From positions 310,001 through 374,000 of the forward strand of contig NZ_JAECRZ010000001.1 in NCBI RefSeq assembly GCF_016019955.1: a stretch of DNA of 64,000 bases. The letters run 5' to 3'. Under the pieces are notes generated by a model. It searched no databases. It saw nothing but the letters and a program-made list of their open reading frames with translations, and was not told where the DNA came from. Below, in pieces: positions 8,627-17,314 of the stretch. Both the position numbers and the translations under genes were made by a program. The DNA is from Thiosulfatihalobacter marinus (GTDB lineage: Bacteria > Pseudomonadota > Alphaproteobacteria > Rhodobacterales > Rhodobacteraceae). Positions within the stretch are counted from its first letter, which is position 1, and each line of letters begins with the position of its first letter.

Positions 8627-9991
8627 TCAGCGATAGGTGACGTGTTTGACGGCTGCGATCACCTCGTCGGTGGTGGTCAGCGCCAGTTTTTCGAGATTTG
8701 CCGCGTAGGGCATCGGAACATCCTTGCCGGTGCAGTTGATCACCGGCGCGTCGAGGTAATCGAAGGCCCGTTCCATGATTGTCGCGGACAGGTGATTGCC
8801 GATCGCGCCGACCGGGAACCCCTCTTCCACGGTCACGCAGCGGTTGGTCTTCATCACCGAGGCCAATACCGTGTCATAATCGATCGGACGCAGGGTGCGC
8901 AGGTCAATCACTTCGGCATTGATGCCATCTTCTGCAAGTTTTTCAGCGGCTTCCAGCGCGTATTGCATCCCGATGCCAAAGCTTACGATGGTCACGTCCT
9001 CTCCCTGGCGCCAGATGCGGGCCTTGCCGAAGGGAATGGTGAAATCCTCCAGATCCGGCACATCGAAGGACCGCCCATAGAGGATTTCGTTTTCCAGAAA
9101 GATCACCGGGTTGGGGTCGCGGATCGCGGTTTTCATCAAGCCTTTGTAATCGGAGGCCGAATAGGGCATCGCGACCTTCAGGCCAGGGATCATCGCATAC
9201 CAGGCGGCATAATCCTGAGAGTGTTGCGCGCCCACGCGGGCCGCGGCGCCGTTTGGGCCGCGGAACACCATCGGCGCGCCCATCTGACCGCCGGACATAT
9301 AAAGCGTTTTGGCCGCGGAATTGATAATCTGGTCAACAGCTTGCATGGCAAAGTTGAATGTCATGAATTCAACGATCGGGCGCAAACCGCCAAAGGCGGC
9401 GCCAACGCCGATCCCGGCAAAACCATGCTCGGTGATCGGCGTGTCGATCACGCGTTTCGAACCGAACTCGTCCAGTAGCCCCTGGCTGACCTTGTAGGCG
9501 CCCTGGTATTCGGCGACCTCCTCGCCCATGAGGAAAACGCTTTCGTCGCGCCGCATTTCCTCGGCCATGGCGTCGCGCAGGGCTTCGCGCACGGTTTGTT
9601 GTTTCATCGCCGTCCCGTCGGGCCAGTCGGGGCTGCTGTCGGGCCTCGGGGAGACGACGGGGACTGCCGGGGCGGGGGCGGTCGCCTCGGGGCTCCTTGC
9701 AGGAGCCGCCTTTGCGCCCGCGTCGGCGGACGCCTCCGGCACATCCTCGCCATCTTCGACCAGAATGGCGATGGCGGTGTTCACCTTGACCCCTTCGGTG
9801 CCTTCCCGGATCAGGATCCTGCCGATCACGCCTTCGTCCACGGCCTCGAATTCCATCGTGGCCTTGTCGGTCTCGATCTCGGCGATGATGTCACCTGAAG
9901 CGACGGTATCGCCTTCTTTCACCAGCCATTTGGCCAGCGTGCCCTCTTCCATTGTCGGCGAGAGGGCGGGCATCAGGATTTCGCTTGCCAT
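8627..9991 (-). CDS. pdhB: Pyruvate dehydrogenase E1 beta subunit with N-terminal lipoyl domain
   Basis: A 454-residue E1-beta whose first ~80 residues are a complete lipoyl domain ([15 protein letters not shown]) joined by an Ala/Pro linker to the transketolase-like E1-beta core (from about 130, [18 protein letters not shown]). The lipoyl-E1beta fusion is characteristic of alphaproteobacterial complexes. The core contains [25 protein letters not shown] and the C-terminal transketolase domain. The lipoyl domain is nearly identical to that of the downstream E2. It starts one base after the stop of the VOC gene, with GGGGAG as the ribosome-binding site. Confidence 0.95.
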   Translation of the reverse strand: MASEILMPALSPTMEEGTLAKWLVKEGDTVASGDIIAEIETDKATMEFEAVDEGVIGRILIREGTEGVKVNTAIAILVEDGEDVPEASADAGAKAAPARSPEATAPAPAVPVVSPRPDSSPDWPDGTAMKQQTVREALRDAMAEEMRRDESVFLMGEEVAEYQGAYKVSQGLLDEFGSKRVIDTPITEHGFAGIGVGAAFGGLRPIVEFMTFNFAMQAVDQIINSAAKTLYMSGGQMGAPMVFRGPNGAAARVGAQHSQDYAAWYAMIPGLKVAMPYSASDYKGLMKTAIRDPNPVIFLENEILYGRSFDVPDLEDFTIPFGKARIWRQGEDVTIVSFGIGMQYALEAAEKLAEDGINAEVIDLRTLRPIDYDTVLASVMKTNRCVTVEEGFPVGAIGNHLSATIMERAFDYLDAPVINCTGKDVPMPYAANLEKLALTTTDEVIAAVKHVTYR

Positions 9992-9992
9992 G

Positions 9993-10382
9993 TTATTGCT
10001 CCCCTTCTGCGGACGCGATCATCCCAACGACATTGCCTTGCCCGTCCTCGACATAGGCACATCGGCCCACGCCCGGGAAATCCGTGGGGGGCAGGGCCTC
10101 GGCCCCGCCATTGGCCAGCGCCCAGGCATAGCGTTCGTCGCAATCGGTCACGTCGAATGTCATCGTACCGCCCCGGATCGGCGATCCCGATGGGGGCGCG
10201 GCGTCCATGCGTTGCATCAGACCGCCGGTCAGCCCGTGGTCCATGCCGATGTCACGGCCTTCGATCAGGTGATATCCAACATCCTCTCCGCCCGGCATCG
10301 GTTGGAACCGCCATCCGAACAGGCCGGAATAAAACGCCTTGGCGCGGTCAACGTCGGTTGCGTGTATCTCGAAATGCGGCAT
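9993..10382 (-). CDS. VOC (glyoxalase/bleomycin-resistance) family protein inside the pdh operon
   Basis: A 129-residue single-module VOC protein: [20 protein letters not shown] is the typical first beta-alpha unit of this fold, and [16 protein letters not shown] ends the second. The ATG at 10382 follows the pdhA stop by one base, so it is cotranscribed and probably coupled. His7 sits where many VOC enzymes carry a metal ligand, but the other ligands are not certain. The substrate is unknown. Its place between E1-alpha and E1-beta suggests a role linked to pyruvate or 2-oxoacid metabolism, such as repair of a side product; that is only a guess from context. Confidence 0.85.
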   Translation of the reverse strand: MPHFEIHATDVDRAKAFYSGLFGWRFQPMPGGEDVGYHLIEGRDIGMDHGLTGGLMQRMDAAPPSGSPIRGGTMTFDVTDCDERYAWALANGGAEALPPTDFPGVGRCAYVEDGQGNVVGMIASAEGEQ

Positions 10383-10383
10383 G

Positions 10384-11382
10384 TCAGTTGGCCTCCGCAT
10401 AGATGTCGGTCCACAGTTCGGACGGATCTGGCAGGGGGCTTTCCTTGGCAAACTCCGCGCTGGCATTCACCACGGCCTTGATGTTCTTGTCGATGGCCTT
10501 GAGATCGTCCTCGGTGGCGTGTTTGCCGTCCAGAAGCAGGTGGCGGACATGTTCGATGGCGTCGCGTTCTTCGCGCATTTTCTGGACTTCCTCGCGGGTG
10601 CGGTATTTGGCCGGGTCCGACATCGAATGGCCGCGATAACGATAGGTTTTCACTTCCAGGATATACGGCCCCTTGCCCTTGCGGCAATGCGCCACCGCGC
10701 GTTCGCCGGCGTCCTTGACGGCAAGGACATCCATTCCGTCAACAGCCTCTCCGGGAATGCCGAACGCCGCGCCACGGGTGTGGATATCCGGTGTCGAGGT
10801 CGAGCGTCGCTGCGCGGTGCCCATGGCGTATTGGTTGTTTTCAATGACAAAAATCACCGGCAGCTCCCAAAGTGCGGCCATGTTGAAAGTCTCGTAGACC
10901 TGTCCCTGATTGGCGGCGCCATCGCCGAAATAGGTGAAGGTAACGCGGCCATTGCCCTTGTATTTGTCGGCAAAGGCCAGCCCGGCGCCCAGTGGAACCT
11001 GGGCGGCGACGATGCCGTGACCGCCGTAAAAATGCTTCTCCTTGGAGAACATGTGCATCGAGCCGCCCTTGCCCTTGGAGTAGCCCCCGATGCGGCCGGT
11101 GAGTTCGGCCATAACCCCGTTAGGGTCCATGCCACAGGCCAGCATGTGACCGTGATCGCGGTAGGAGGTGATGCGCTTGTCGCCCTCCTCGGCGGCGGCT
11201 TCCAGCCCCACCACGACGGCCTCTTGTCCGATATAGAGATGGCAGAACCCCCCGATCAGACCCATGCCGTAAAGCTGGCCGGCCTTTTCCTCGAACCGGC
11301 GGATCAACAACATGTCGCTGTAGTATTGCTTCAGTTCATCGCCGGAGACGTTTGTCTTCTTCGTGCTGCGCCGTGCCGCCAT
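10384..11382 (-). CDS. pdhA: Pyruvate dehydrogenase E1 alpha subunit
   Basis: A 332-residue thiamine-pyrophosphate-dependent E1-alpha that decarboxylates pyruvate and, with E1-beta, acetylates the lipoyl arm. The TPP motif is clear (GDGAANQGQVYETFNMAALW ending in VIENNQYAMGT), and the phosphorylation-loop region YRYRGHSMSDPAKYR is conserved. It starts at ATG 11382 after GGGAGGAAG. It heads the operon pdhA-VOC-pdhB-pdhC. The region just upstream contains a perfect palindrome that is a candidate operator. Confidence 0.96.
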   Translation of the reverse strand: MAARRSTKKTNVSGDELKQYYSDMLLIRRFEEKAGQLYGMGLIGGFCHLYIGQEAVVVGLEAAAEEGDKRITSYRDHGHMLACGMDPNGVMAELTGRIGGYSKGKGGSMHMFSKEKHFYGGHGIVAAQVPLGAGLAFADKYKGNGRVTFTYFGDGAANQGQVYETFNMAALWELPVIFVIENNQYAMGTAQRRSTSTPDIHTRGAAFGIPGEAVDGMDVLAVKDAGERAVAHCRKGKGPYILEVKTYRYRGHSMSDPAKYRTREEVQKMREERDAIEHVRHLLLDGKHATEDDLKAIDKNIKAVVNASAEFAKESPLPDPSELWTDIYAEAN

Positions 11383-11406
11383 TGCACTTCCTCCCGAAAG
11401 TTTGGG

Positions 11407-11424
11407 TAGTTTAGTGTTAAACTA
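11407..11424 (-). promoter_or_regulatory. Palindromic candidate operator upstream of pdhA
   Basis: TAGTTTA and TAAACTA form a perfect 7-bp inverted repeat with a 4-bp spacer (GTGT), 25-42 bp before the pdhA start. A further TAGTTTA half-site lies at 11489-11495, just after the ftsB stop codon. The position fits repressor binding at a promoter or a 5'-leader hairpin. It does not match the enterobacterial PdhR site (ATTGGTATACCAAT type). The bound factor is unknown. Confidence 0.5.
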
Positions 11425-11501
11425 TGCTGAGAGAAATCGTAGCCCAGACACGCCGCTGAGGCGAGCGTAAAAATGGCAATAATTTCAGTAGTTTAGGAAG
11501 G

Positions 11502-11804
11502 TCAGCGAATGACGATTTCGTCAGAACGGATCATCCCCAACACATCGCGCGCCTGTTGGTCCAGAAGGTCCAGATCCAGAAAGTCGTCGCTGAGCCGCAA
11601 TGTCAGGTTTTCCATACGTTCCAGATCGCGCTGAACGGCGGCCAGCTCTGTCTCCAGCCGCTCTTTCTCGTCCAGAATTTCGACCCGGCGAAACAGCCCA
11701 TAGTCGCCCTGTACGGCGGCAAAGGTGAAATAGGAAGACAGTGCGAAGGCCAGCCCGAAAAATACGAGCGCGCCCATTGCCGGTTTTGCCTTTTGTGTCG
11801 TCAT
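11502..11804 (-). CDS. ftsB: Septum formation initiator FtsB/DivIC-like protein
   Basis: A 100-residue bitopic protein: short cytoplasmic head, one membrane helix (MGALVFFGLAFALSSYFTFAAV), then a coiled coil (residues about 40-72, RVEILDEKERLETELAAVQRDLERMENL). This is the size and layout of FtsB/DivIC, which binds FtsL and FtsQ and helps activate septal peptidoglycan synthesis. In alphaproteobacteria it commonly lies next to the pdh genes, as here. It is divergent from aidB. Family call is strong; essentiality is inferred from relatives. Confidence 0.85.
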   Translation of the reverse strand: MTTQKAKPAMGALVFFGLAFALSSYFTFAAVQGDYGLFRRVEILDEKERLETELAAVQRDLERMENLTLRLSDDFLDLDLLDQQARDVLGMIRSDEIVIR

Positions 11805-11967
11805 GTCTGCCTCTGCCGCCCTCTGCCGGGGCGTGTTCGGTCAGTATGACATACCTGATTCGCCATGTGAATCCCCTAAACCGGCGTTCGGTCCCTGAAT
11901 TTGTGACGCAACGGCCCGGTTGGCGTGGCGCGCGGGCTGCGGCAGGCTGGAGGCGGGAGGAGCCACC

Positions 11968-13608
11968 ATGACGCAATCGCATCCGGTCAGCCTGTTGGGC
12001 ACACATGAGGTATTCAACCAGCCACAGCCGCGCGGGGGGCGCGATTTGTGGGCAACGGACAGGGCGTTGCGGGATCATGCGCGCGCGTCCGGCGCCCGCG
12101 AGCGGGCATTGGCGCGAGCCGGGGTGCGGTTGGGCGCGGCAGAGATGTTGCAGGCCGGTGAGGATGCGCGACGCGATCTTCCAAGGCTGAAAATGTTTGA
12201 CCGGGCCGGTCGTCGCGTGGACGAGGTGGAGTTCCATCCGGGGTATCACGCGCTGATGCAGGCCGGGCTGGAGGAAGGCTATGCCGCCTGTGCCTGGGAC
12301 GGGGCGCCGGGGGGACATGCAAGCCACGCGGCGCTGGTTTATTACCAGGCACAGGTCGAGCCGGGGGTGGCCTGTCCGATGACCATGACCTATGCCGCCG
12401 TGCCTGCGCTTCGGGCTGATCCGGGGCTGGAGGAGACATGGGTTTCGCGTTTGACGTCAGGTATTTACGATCCGTCGACAACTCCGGTTGCGCAAAAGCG
12501 CGGGGCGACGATGGGTATGGCGATGACCGAGAAACAAGGCGGATCAGACGTGCGGGCCAACACCACGCGGGCGGTGCGGGACGGCGATGCCTACCGGTTG
12601 AACGGGCATAAATGGTTTTGCTCGGCGCCGATGTGTGACGGGTTTCTGACGTTGGCCCAGGCCGGGGGCGGGCTGACCTGTTTCCTGGTGCCGCGCTGGT
12701 TGGAGGGCGAGCGCAACGGGTTCCGTATCCAGCGGCTGAAAGACAAGCTGGGCAATCAGGCCAATGCCAGTTCGGAGATCGAATATGTAAACGCGCTGGC
12801 CTTCCGGCTGGGCGAGGAAGGCGCCGGGGTGAAGACCATTATCGAGATGGTGCACCATACGCGGCTGGACACGGCCATGGCGCCGGCGGGGCTGATGCGG
12901 GCGGCATTGAGCGAGGCACAGTGGTGGGTCAGCGGGCGCTCGGCGTTTCAGAGGCGGCTGATCGACCAGCCGCTGATGCGCACCGTGCTGGCGGATCTGG
13001 CGCTGGATGCGGAGGGCGCGCTGGCGGCGGGGATGTTCGTGGCGGGCGCGTTTGACCGGGACGACGACGAGAGCCGGGCCTTTGCACGGATCGGGGTGGC
13101 GCTGGCCAAGTATCTGAACAACAAGCGTTGTATCGCCGTGGTCGGCGAAGCGATGGAAGTGCTGGGCGGGGTTGGCTATGTCGAGGAAACGCCGATGCCG
13201 ATGCTGTATCGCGAGGCGCCGTTGAATTCGATCTGGGAAGGATCGGGCAATGTGATCTGCCTGGACGTGATGCGGGCACTGCTGCGCGAGCCGAAGACAG
13301 GCGAGGCGCTGTTGGCGGTGCTGCATGGCGTGAGCGGGGCGGACCGGCGCTATGATGCGGCGCTGAAGGCGCATCTGGCGCGCTGGCCGGGGGTGCCGCC
13401 GGAGGCGGAGGCGCGGTGGTTTACCGAGAGCCTGGCGACGTTGCTGACGGCGGCGGCGTTGATCCGCAGTGCACCGGAGGCAGTGGCGGATGGCTATGTG
13501 ACTTCGCGCGTGGAGGGCGCGCGCGGGTCGGTGCATGGTGCGATTTCCGGCATTGATGTGGATGCGATTCTGCACCGGTTGGCGCCGGAAACGGGCGATT
13601 CTGGTTAA
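11968..13608 (+). CDS. aidB: AidB-like acyl-CoA dehydrogenase family protein
   Basis: A 546-residue flavoprotein of the acyl-CoA dehydrogenase superfamily, close in length to E. coli AidB (541). Diagnostic features are MAMTEKQGGSDVRANTTRA in the FAD/substrate region, the SSEIEYVNALAFRLGEEGAG stretch, and the C-terminal helical domain that in AidB binds DNA. AidB is induced in the adaptive response to alkylation and is thought to protect DNA from, or deactivate, alkylating agents. The ATG at 11968 was chosen for its GGGAGGAG site. No Ada-type regulator gene is nearby, and an isovaleryl-CoA-dehydrogenase-like activity cannot be excluded. Confidence 0.88.
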   Translation: MTQSHPVSLLGTHEVFNQPQPRGGRDLWATDRALRDHARASGARERALARAGVRLGAAEMLQAGEDARRDLPRLKMFDRAGRRVDEVEFHPGYHALMQAGLEEGYAACAWDGAPGGHASHAALVYYQAQVEPGVACPMTMTYAAVPALRADPGLEETWVSRLTSGIYDPSTTPVAQKRGATMGMAMTEKQGGSDVRANTTRAVRDGDAYRLNGHKWFCSAPMCDGFLTLAQAGGGLTCFLVPRWLEGERNGFRIQRLKDKLGNQANASSEIEYVNALAFRLGEEGAGVKTIIEMVHHTRLDTAMAPAGLMRAALSEAQWWVSGRSAFQRRLIDQPLMRTVLADLALDAEGALAAGMFVAGAFDRDDDESRAFARIGVALAKYLNNKRCIAVVGEAMEVLGGVGYVEETPMPMLYREAPLNSIWEGSGNVICLDVMRALLREPKTGEALLAVLHGVSGADRRYDAALKAHLARWPGVPPEAEARWFTESLATLLTAAALIRSAPEAVADGYVTSRVEGARGSVHGAISGIDVDAILHRLAPETGDSG

Positions 13609-13643
13609 CGGCCTTTATTTGCGGGGAAATGGGCCTCGGCGGC

Positions 13644-13676
13644 GCGTCGGTATAATGTCGGTATTGCGTCGGTGGG
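13644..13676. repeat. 11-bp tandem repeat, three units
   Basis: Three consecutive 11-bp units follow the consensus GCGTCGGTATN: GCGTCGGTATA, ATGTCGGTATT and GCGTCGGTGGG. A matching array with the same period occurs at 43580-43623. Confidence 0.7.
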
Positions 13677-13784
13677 GGCGTGGGCGCGGCCGGGTGTTAC
13701 GGCAGCGCGCGCAAGGGTTTGGCAAGGATTGCGAACAGAGCGTTCACGTTGCCGGACCAGCCTTGGGGCCGGGGCAGGACACGC

Positions 13785-13811
13785 AAAAGGGCGCCCGGTT
13801 GGACGCCCCTT
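13785..13811 (-). terminator. Rho-independent terminator of fba
   Basis: Read on the minus strand, AGGGGCGTCC-AACC-GGGCGCCCT forms a strong stem with a 4-nt loop, followed by TTTT, about 20 bp past the fba stop codon. Confidence 0.8.
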
Positions 13812-13832
13812 GTCTGGCGAAGCGAGAGAGGA

Positions 13833-14726
13833 TCAGCCGGCGACGGACGCCTGGTAGATGCTTTCGATCGAGTCCGCGATCCTGGCATTGAAGGCGGTGT
13901 CGTCCTGTTGCGCGCTGAGACCTTCGGTCAGGGCGCGCGAGAAGCTGGCGATCATGCCGGATTGGCGCGACAGACGGGCATTGGCCTCGTCCCGGGTATA
14001 GCCGCCGGACAGGGCGACCACCTTCATCACGCGCGGATGCCGGACCAGCGGCAGATAGAGGTTGTCGGCCTCGGGCAGGGTGAGTTTCAGCATGACCTGC
14101 TGATCGGCGGGCAGGGCATCGAGCGCGGCCTGGAGTTCGGCCAGCAGCAGGTCTTCGGCCTGGGCCTTGTCGGGGGCGTTGATATTCACCTCGGGTTCGA
14201 TGATCGGCACCAGCCCGTGGCGCAGGATCTGTTCACCGATCATGAATTGCTGGGCGACGATGGCGGTGATGCCGTCGGGATTGGCGGAATTGACGACCGA
14301 GCGCATCTTGGTGCCGAAGACGCCCTTGGCCACGGCGCGTTCGCACAGCGTGTCCAGGTCGGGCATCGGTTTCATCAGTTGCACGCCCTTGGCCTCGGCC
14401 TCCAGCCCCTTGTCGACCTTGAGAAAGGGGACCACGCCCCGGTTTTCCCACAGGTAGGTGGCGGAAGGGGTGCCGTCGATGTCGCGGTCCATGGTCATCT
14501 CGAACAGGATGGCGCCGACCACCTTGTCACCGGCAAAGGCGGGGGCCCTGGCGATGCGGGCGCGCATGTCATGGATCAGGTCGAACATTTCGGCGTCGTT
14601 GCCATAGGCGTCTTCCTCGATCCCGTAAAGGCGCAGCGCCTTGGGGGTGGAGCCGCCGGATTGATCGAGCGCGGCGATAAAGCCCTGACCGGAGGAAATT
14701 CTTTCGGCTTGAGATTGTTTCGACAT
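13833..14726 (-). CDS. Class I fructose-bisphosphate aldolase
   Basis: A 297-residue class I (Schiff-base) aldolase that splits fructose 1,6-bisphosphate into glyceraldehyde 3-phosphate and dihydroxyacetone phosphate. The N-terminal GFIAALDQSGGSTPKALRLYG is characteristic of the bacterial class I family. The IIEPEVNI stretch and the VMLKLTLPE strand, which carries the lysine position expected for the Schiff base, follow in order. It lies 214 bp downstream of pgk in the same direction, so the two glycolytic genes form a functional cluster. The gap holds four hairpins, so the genes may be separately transcribed or expressed at different levels. Confidence 0.92.
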   Translation of the reverse strand: MSKQSQAERISSGQGFIAALDQSGGSTPKALRLYGIEEDAYGNDAEMFDLIHDMRARIARAPAFAGDKVVGAILFEMTMDRDIDGTPSATYLWENRGVVPFLKVDKGLEAEAKGVQLMKPMPDLDTLCERAVAKGVFGTKMRSVVNSANPDGITAIVAQQFMIGEQILRHGLVPIIEPEVNINAPDKAQAEDLLLAELQAALDALPADQQVMLKLTLPEADNLYLPLVRHPRVMKVVALSGGYTRDEANARLSRQSGMIASFSRALTEGLSAQQDDTAFNARIADSIESIYQASVAG

Positions 14727-14837
14727 ATCGGTTTCCGCTTGAAAATGAAGAGATTGAGGAAGGCGCGCGCCCGTTGGGGTGCTTCTAGTTCACAGTGGGG
14801 CGCCTTGCAATGTTGGTGGCGCTAACGCCGGGAAGGG

Positions 14838-14934
14838 GCGAATTGCGGCGCGCAATTCGCGGATTTTTCCGACGCGGAAAAAGGGTGGATCAAATCCGCG
14901 TCGGATTTGGGAGCGGATTTCGCGCCGAAATCCG
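14838..14934. repeat. Row of four short perfect hairpins between pgk and fba
   Basis: Four inverted repeats follow each other, each with a 3-nt loop: GCGAATTGCG/CGCAATTCGC (14838-14860), TTTTTCCG/CGGAAAAA (14864-14882), CAAATCCG/CGGATTTG (14891-14909) and CGGATTTCG/CGAAATCCG (14914-14934). They begin 7 bp past the pgk stop as read on the minus strand and could act as terminator, RNA-stability element or protein-binding palindromes. Confidence 0.75.
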
Positions 14935-14940
14935 GCCGGG

Positions 14941-16131
14941 TCAGGCTTCGAGTGCCGCCACGCCGGGCAGGGTCTTGCCTTCCATCCATTCCAGGAACGC
15001 GCCGCCGGCGGTGGAAATATAGGTAAAGTCCCTGGCGGCACCGGAGGCGTTGAGCGCTGCCACGGTATCGCCCCCGCCGGCCACCGAGATCAGGTCGCCC
15101 GACGCGGTGCGCGCGGCGGCCTTGAGGGCGGCGGCGTTGGTGGCGGCATCGAAGGGCTCGATTTCAAAAGCGCCCAGCGGGCCGTTCCAGATCAGGGTCT
15201 TGCTGTCCTGGAACACGGCATCGATGGCGGCCACGCTTTCGGGACCGGCATCCAGAATCATCGCATCCTCGGGGCATTGATCGGCCGGCACGGTTTCGTG
15301 GGGGGCATTGGCCTCGAACCTGCGCGCCACGACAACGTCGCGCGGCAGAAGGATGGTGCAGTTCAGTCCTTCGGCCTTGGTCATGATCCCGTTCGCGGTG
15401 TCGATCATCAGCCGTTCGGCCAGCGATGTGCCGATCGGCTTGCCCTGCGCGGCAAGGAAGGTGTTGGCCATGCCGCCACCGATCACCAGCGTATCGACTT
15501 TTTCGACGAGGTTGGAGAGCAGTTCGAGCTTGGTCGAGACCTTGGCGCCGCCCACGACCGCCGTGACCGGGCGGCGGGGATTGCCCAGGGCACTTTCCAG
15601 CGCGGACAGTTCGGCCTGCATCAGGCGCCCCGCGCAGGAGGGCAGGAGCGCGGCGAGCCCGGTGGTGGAGCAATGCGCGCGGTGTGCGGCGGAGAAGGCG
15701 TCGGAGCAGAACACGTCGCCCAAGGCGGCCATTTGCGCGGTCAGATCGGGATCGTTTTTGGTTTCGCCCTTGTGAAAGCGGGTGTTTTCAAGAAGCAGCA
15801 CCTGCCCGTCCTGCAACGCGTCCACGGCGGCCTGCGCGGCCGGGCCGACGCAATCGGCGGCAAACAGCACCGGCGCGCCGAGGGCCTGTTCCAGCGTGGG
15901 CACAAGCTGTTGCAGCGACAGGTTGTCCACCCGCTTGCCCCCGGGACGGCCGAAATGCGCCAGCAGGATCGGCTTGCCCCCGGCGGCAAGGATATCGCGC
16001 ACGGTGGGTACGATGCGGGTGATGCGGGTGGCGTCGGTGACGGCGCCGTCAACCACGGGTACGTTGATGTCCACACGTGTCAGGACGCGCTTTCCTGCCA
16101 GGTCCATCTGGTCGAGGGTTTTCCAGGCCAT
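14941..16131 (-). CDS. pgk: Phosphoglycerate kinase
   Basis: A 396-residue PGK, making ATP from 1,3-bisphosphoglycerate in lower glycolysis (or consuming it in gluconeogenesis). The family start [20 protein letters not shown] is followed by DINVPVVDG, which contributes the substrate-binding Asp and Asn; [10 protein letters not shown] and the C-terminal nucleotide-binding part ([13 protein letters not shown]) are intact. The ATG at 16131 was chosen over the one 21 bp upstream because it begins the conserved N-terminus and has GGAG ahead of it. It is transcribed toward the aldolase gene. Confidence 0.96.
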   Translation of the reverse strand: MAWKTLDQMDLAGKRVLTRVDINVPVVDGAVTDATRITRIVPTVRDILAAGGKPILLAHFGRPGGKRVDNLSLQQLVPTLEQALGAPVLFAADCVGPAAQAAVDALQDGQVLLLENTRFHKGETKNDPDLTAQMAALGDVFCSDAFSAAHRAHCSTTGLAALLPSCAGRLMQAELSALESALGNPRRPVTAVVGGAKVSTKLELLSNLVEKVDTLVIGGGMANTFLAAQGKPIGTSLAERLMIDTANGIMTKAEGLNCTILLPRDVVVARRFEANAPHETVPADQCPEDAMILDAGPESVAAIDAVFQDSKTLIWNGPLGAFEIEPFDAATNAAALKAAARTASGDLISVAGGGDTVAALNASGAARDFTYISTAGGAFLEWMEGKTLPGVAALEA

Positions 16132-16260
16132 GTTCCCAATCTCCATATGCAAATCCGTTGCGCCTTTCCTAGCGGAATGTCCGGCGCGGTCAATGCGCTC
16201 TATTGGCTTTCCGGGGCGGGATGATTAACTAGCGCGGAACGTATTTCAGAGGAGGGCCCC

Positions 16261-16773
16261 ATGGCCGAGATCAAAGATCCCGAGAACACCATCCTGATGG
16301 AGCTGAAGGGCGGCACCGTCGTGATCGAGCTGATGCCCGATATCGCACCGGGCCACAGCGACCGCATGAAAGAGCTGGCGCGGGCCGGCGCCTATGACAA
16401 CGTGTGTTTCCATCGGGTGATCGACGGGTTCATGGCCCAGACGGGTGACGTGTCCAACGGCAACATGGAGAAGGATTTCAACCTGCGCATGGCCGGCACG
16501 GGCGGCAGCGATCTGCCGGACCTGAAAGCCGAGTTCAGCCGCATTCCGCATGATCGCGGCACGTTGGGCGCGGCGCGCAGCCAGATGCCTGACAGCGCGA
16601 ACAGCCAGTTCTTCATCAACTTCAAGGACAACCATTTCCTGAATGGCCAGTACACGGTTTATGGCCGGGTGATCGGTGGCCTGGAGCATGTGGACGCCAT
16701 CACGCGCGGCGAACCGCCCGCCGAGCCGGACCGGATGATCAGCGTGAAGGTGGCCGCCGATGTCGATGCTTAA
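16261..16773 (+). CDS. ppiB: Cytoplasmic cyclophilin-type peptidyl-prolyl isomerase
   Basis: A 170-residue cyclophilin without a signal peptide, catalysing cis-trans isomerisation of X-Pro bonds. Catalytic-core motifs are present: VCFHRVIDGFMAQTGD, with the active-site arginine after the histidine, and DSANSQFFINF. It starts with ATG after AGGAGGG. It overlaps the next cyclophilin gene by 14 bp, so the two are an operon, with one protein for the cytoplasm and one for the periplasm. Confidence 0.94.
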   Translation: MAEIKDPENTILMELKGGTVVIELMPDIAPGHSDRMKELARAGAYDNVCFHRVIDGFMAQTGDVSNGNMEKDFNLRMAGTGGSDLPDLKAEFSRIPHDRGTLGAARSQMPDSANSQFFINFKDNHFLNGQYTVYGRVIGGLEHVDAITRGEPPAEPDRMISVKVAADVDA

Positions 16774-17314
16774 GTTTGCCGCCGCCTTTGCGTTGCTGGC
16801 CGCGCCGGCCTGGGCAACGGGGCTGGAGATCGAGATCGAAGGCGAGGGCGCCAATGGCACCGTCACCATCGACCTGTTCGAGGATGTCGCGCCCAGGCAT
16901 GTGGAACAGATCACCGCGCTGGCCGCCGAAGGCGCCTATGACGGGGTGGTGTTTCATCGGGTGATCGACGGGTTCATGGCACAGACGGGCGACGTTCAGT
17001 TCGGCAGGATGGGGGCGGATATGCGCCGGGCCGGAATGGGCGGTTCCTCGCGCCCGGACCTGCCGGCGGAGTTTTCCGATATCGACTTTGAAAAAGGCGT
17101 TGTCGGCATGGCGCGGTCACAGAATCCGAACTCTGCCAATTCGCAGTTCTTCATCATGTTCGGCCCGGCCCCGCATCTGAACGGGCAATATACCGTGGTG
17201 GGCAAGGTCACGTCCGGGCAAGATGTGGTGGACGCGATCAAGCGCGGCAAGGGCCGCAATGGCGAGGTGATCGGCCAGCCCGACCTGATGAAAAAAGTCA
17301 CCGTGATTGACTGA
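16760..17314 (+). CDS. Exported cyclophilin-type peptidyl-prolyl isomerase
   Basis: A 184-residue cyclophilin with a Sec signal peptide (MLKFAAAFALLAAPAWA, cleavage expected near residue 19-20), so it should work in the periplasm, like E. coli PpiA. The catalytic core (GVVFHRVIDGFMAQTGDVQ, NSANSQFFIMF) closely resembles that of its upstream partner, suggesting a tandem duplication followed by gain of an export signal. Its start lies inside the end of the preceding gene, which points to translational coupling. Confidence 0.93.
   Translation: MSMLKFAAAFALLAAPAWATGLEIEIEGEGANGTVTIDLFEDVAPRHVEQITALAAEGAYDGVVFHRVIDGFMAQTGDVQFGRMGADMRRAGMGGSSRPDLPAEFSDIDFEKGVVGMARSQNPNSANSQFFIMFGPAPHLNGQYTVVGKVTSGQDVVDAIKRGKGRNGEVIGQPDLMKKVTVID

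Larger units (their letters stand above)
13609..13832. other. Intergenic region between aidB and fba with 11-bp repeats
   Basis: No convincing gene is present. The region holds TTAACG at 13606-13611, a three-unit 11-bp tandem repeat (13644-13676) and, at its right end, the fba terminator. The same TTAACG-plus-repeat layout recurs downstream of coaD. Confidence 0.6.

Noticed and set aside
7502-9478. 658-codon plus-strand open frame opposite pdhC and pdhB
   Set aside because: Shadow of two well-supported genes; no recognisable domain.
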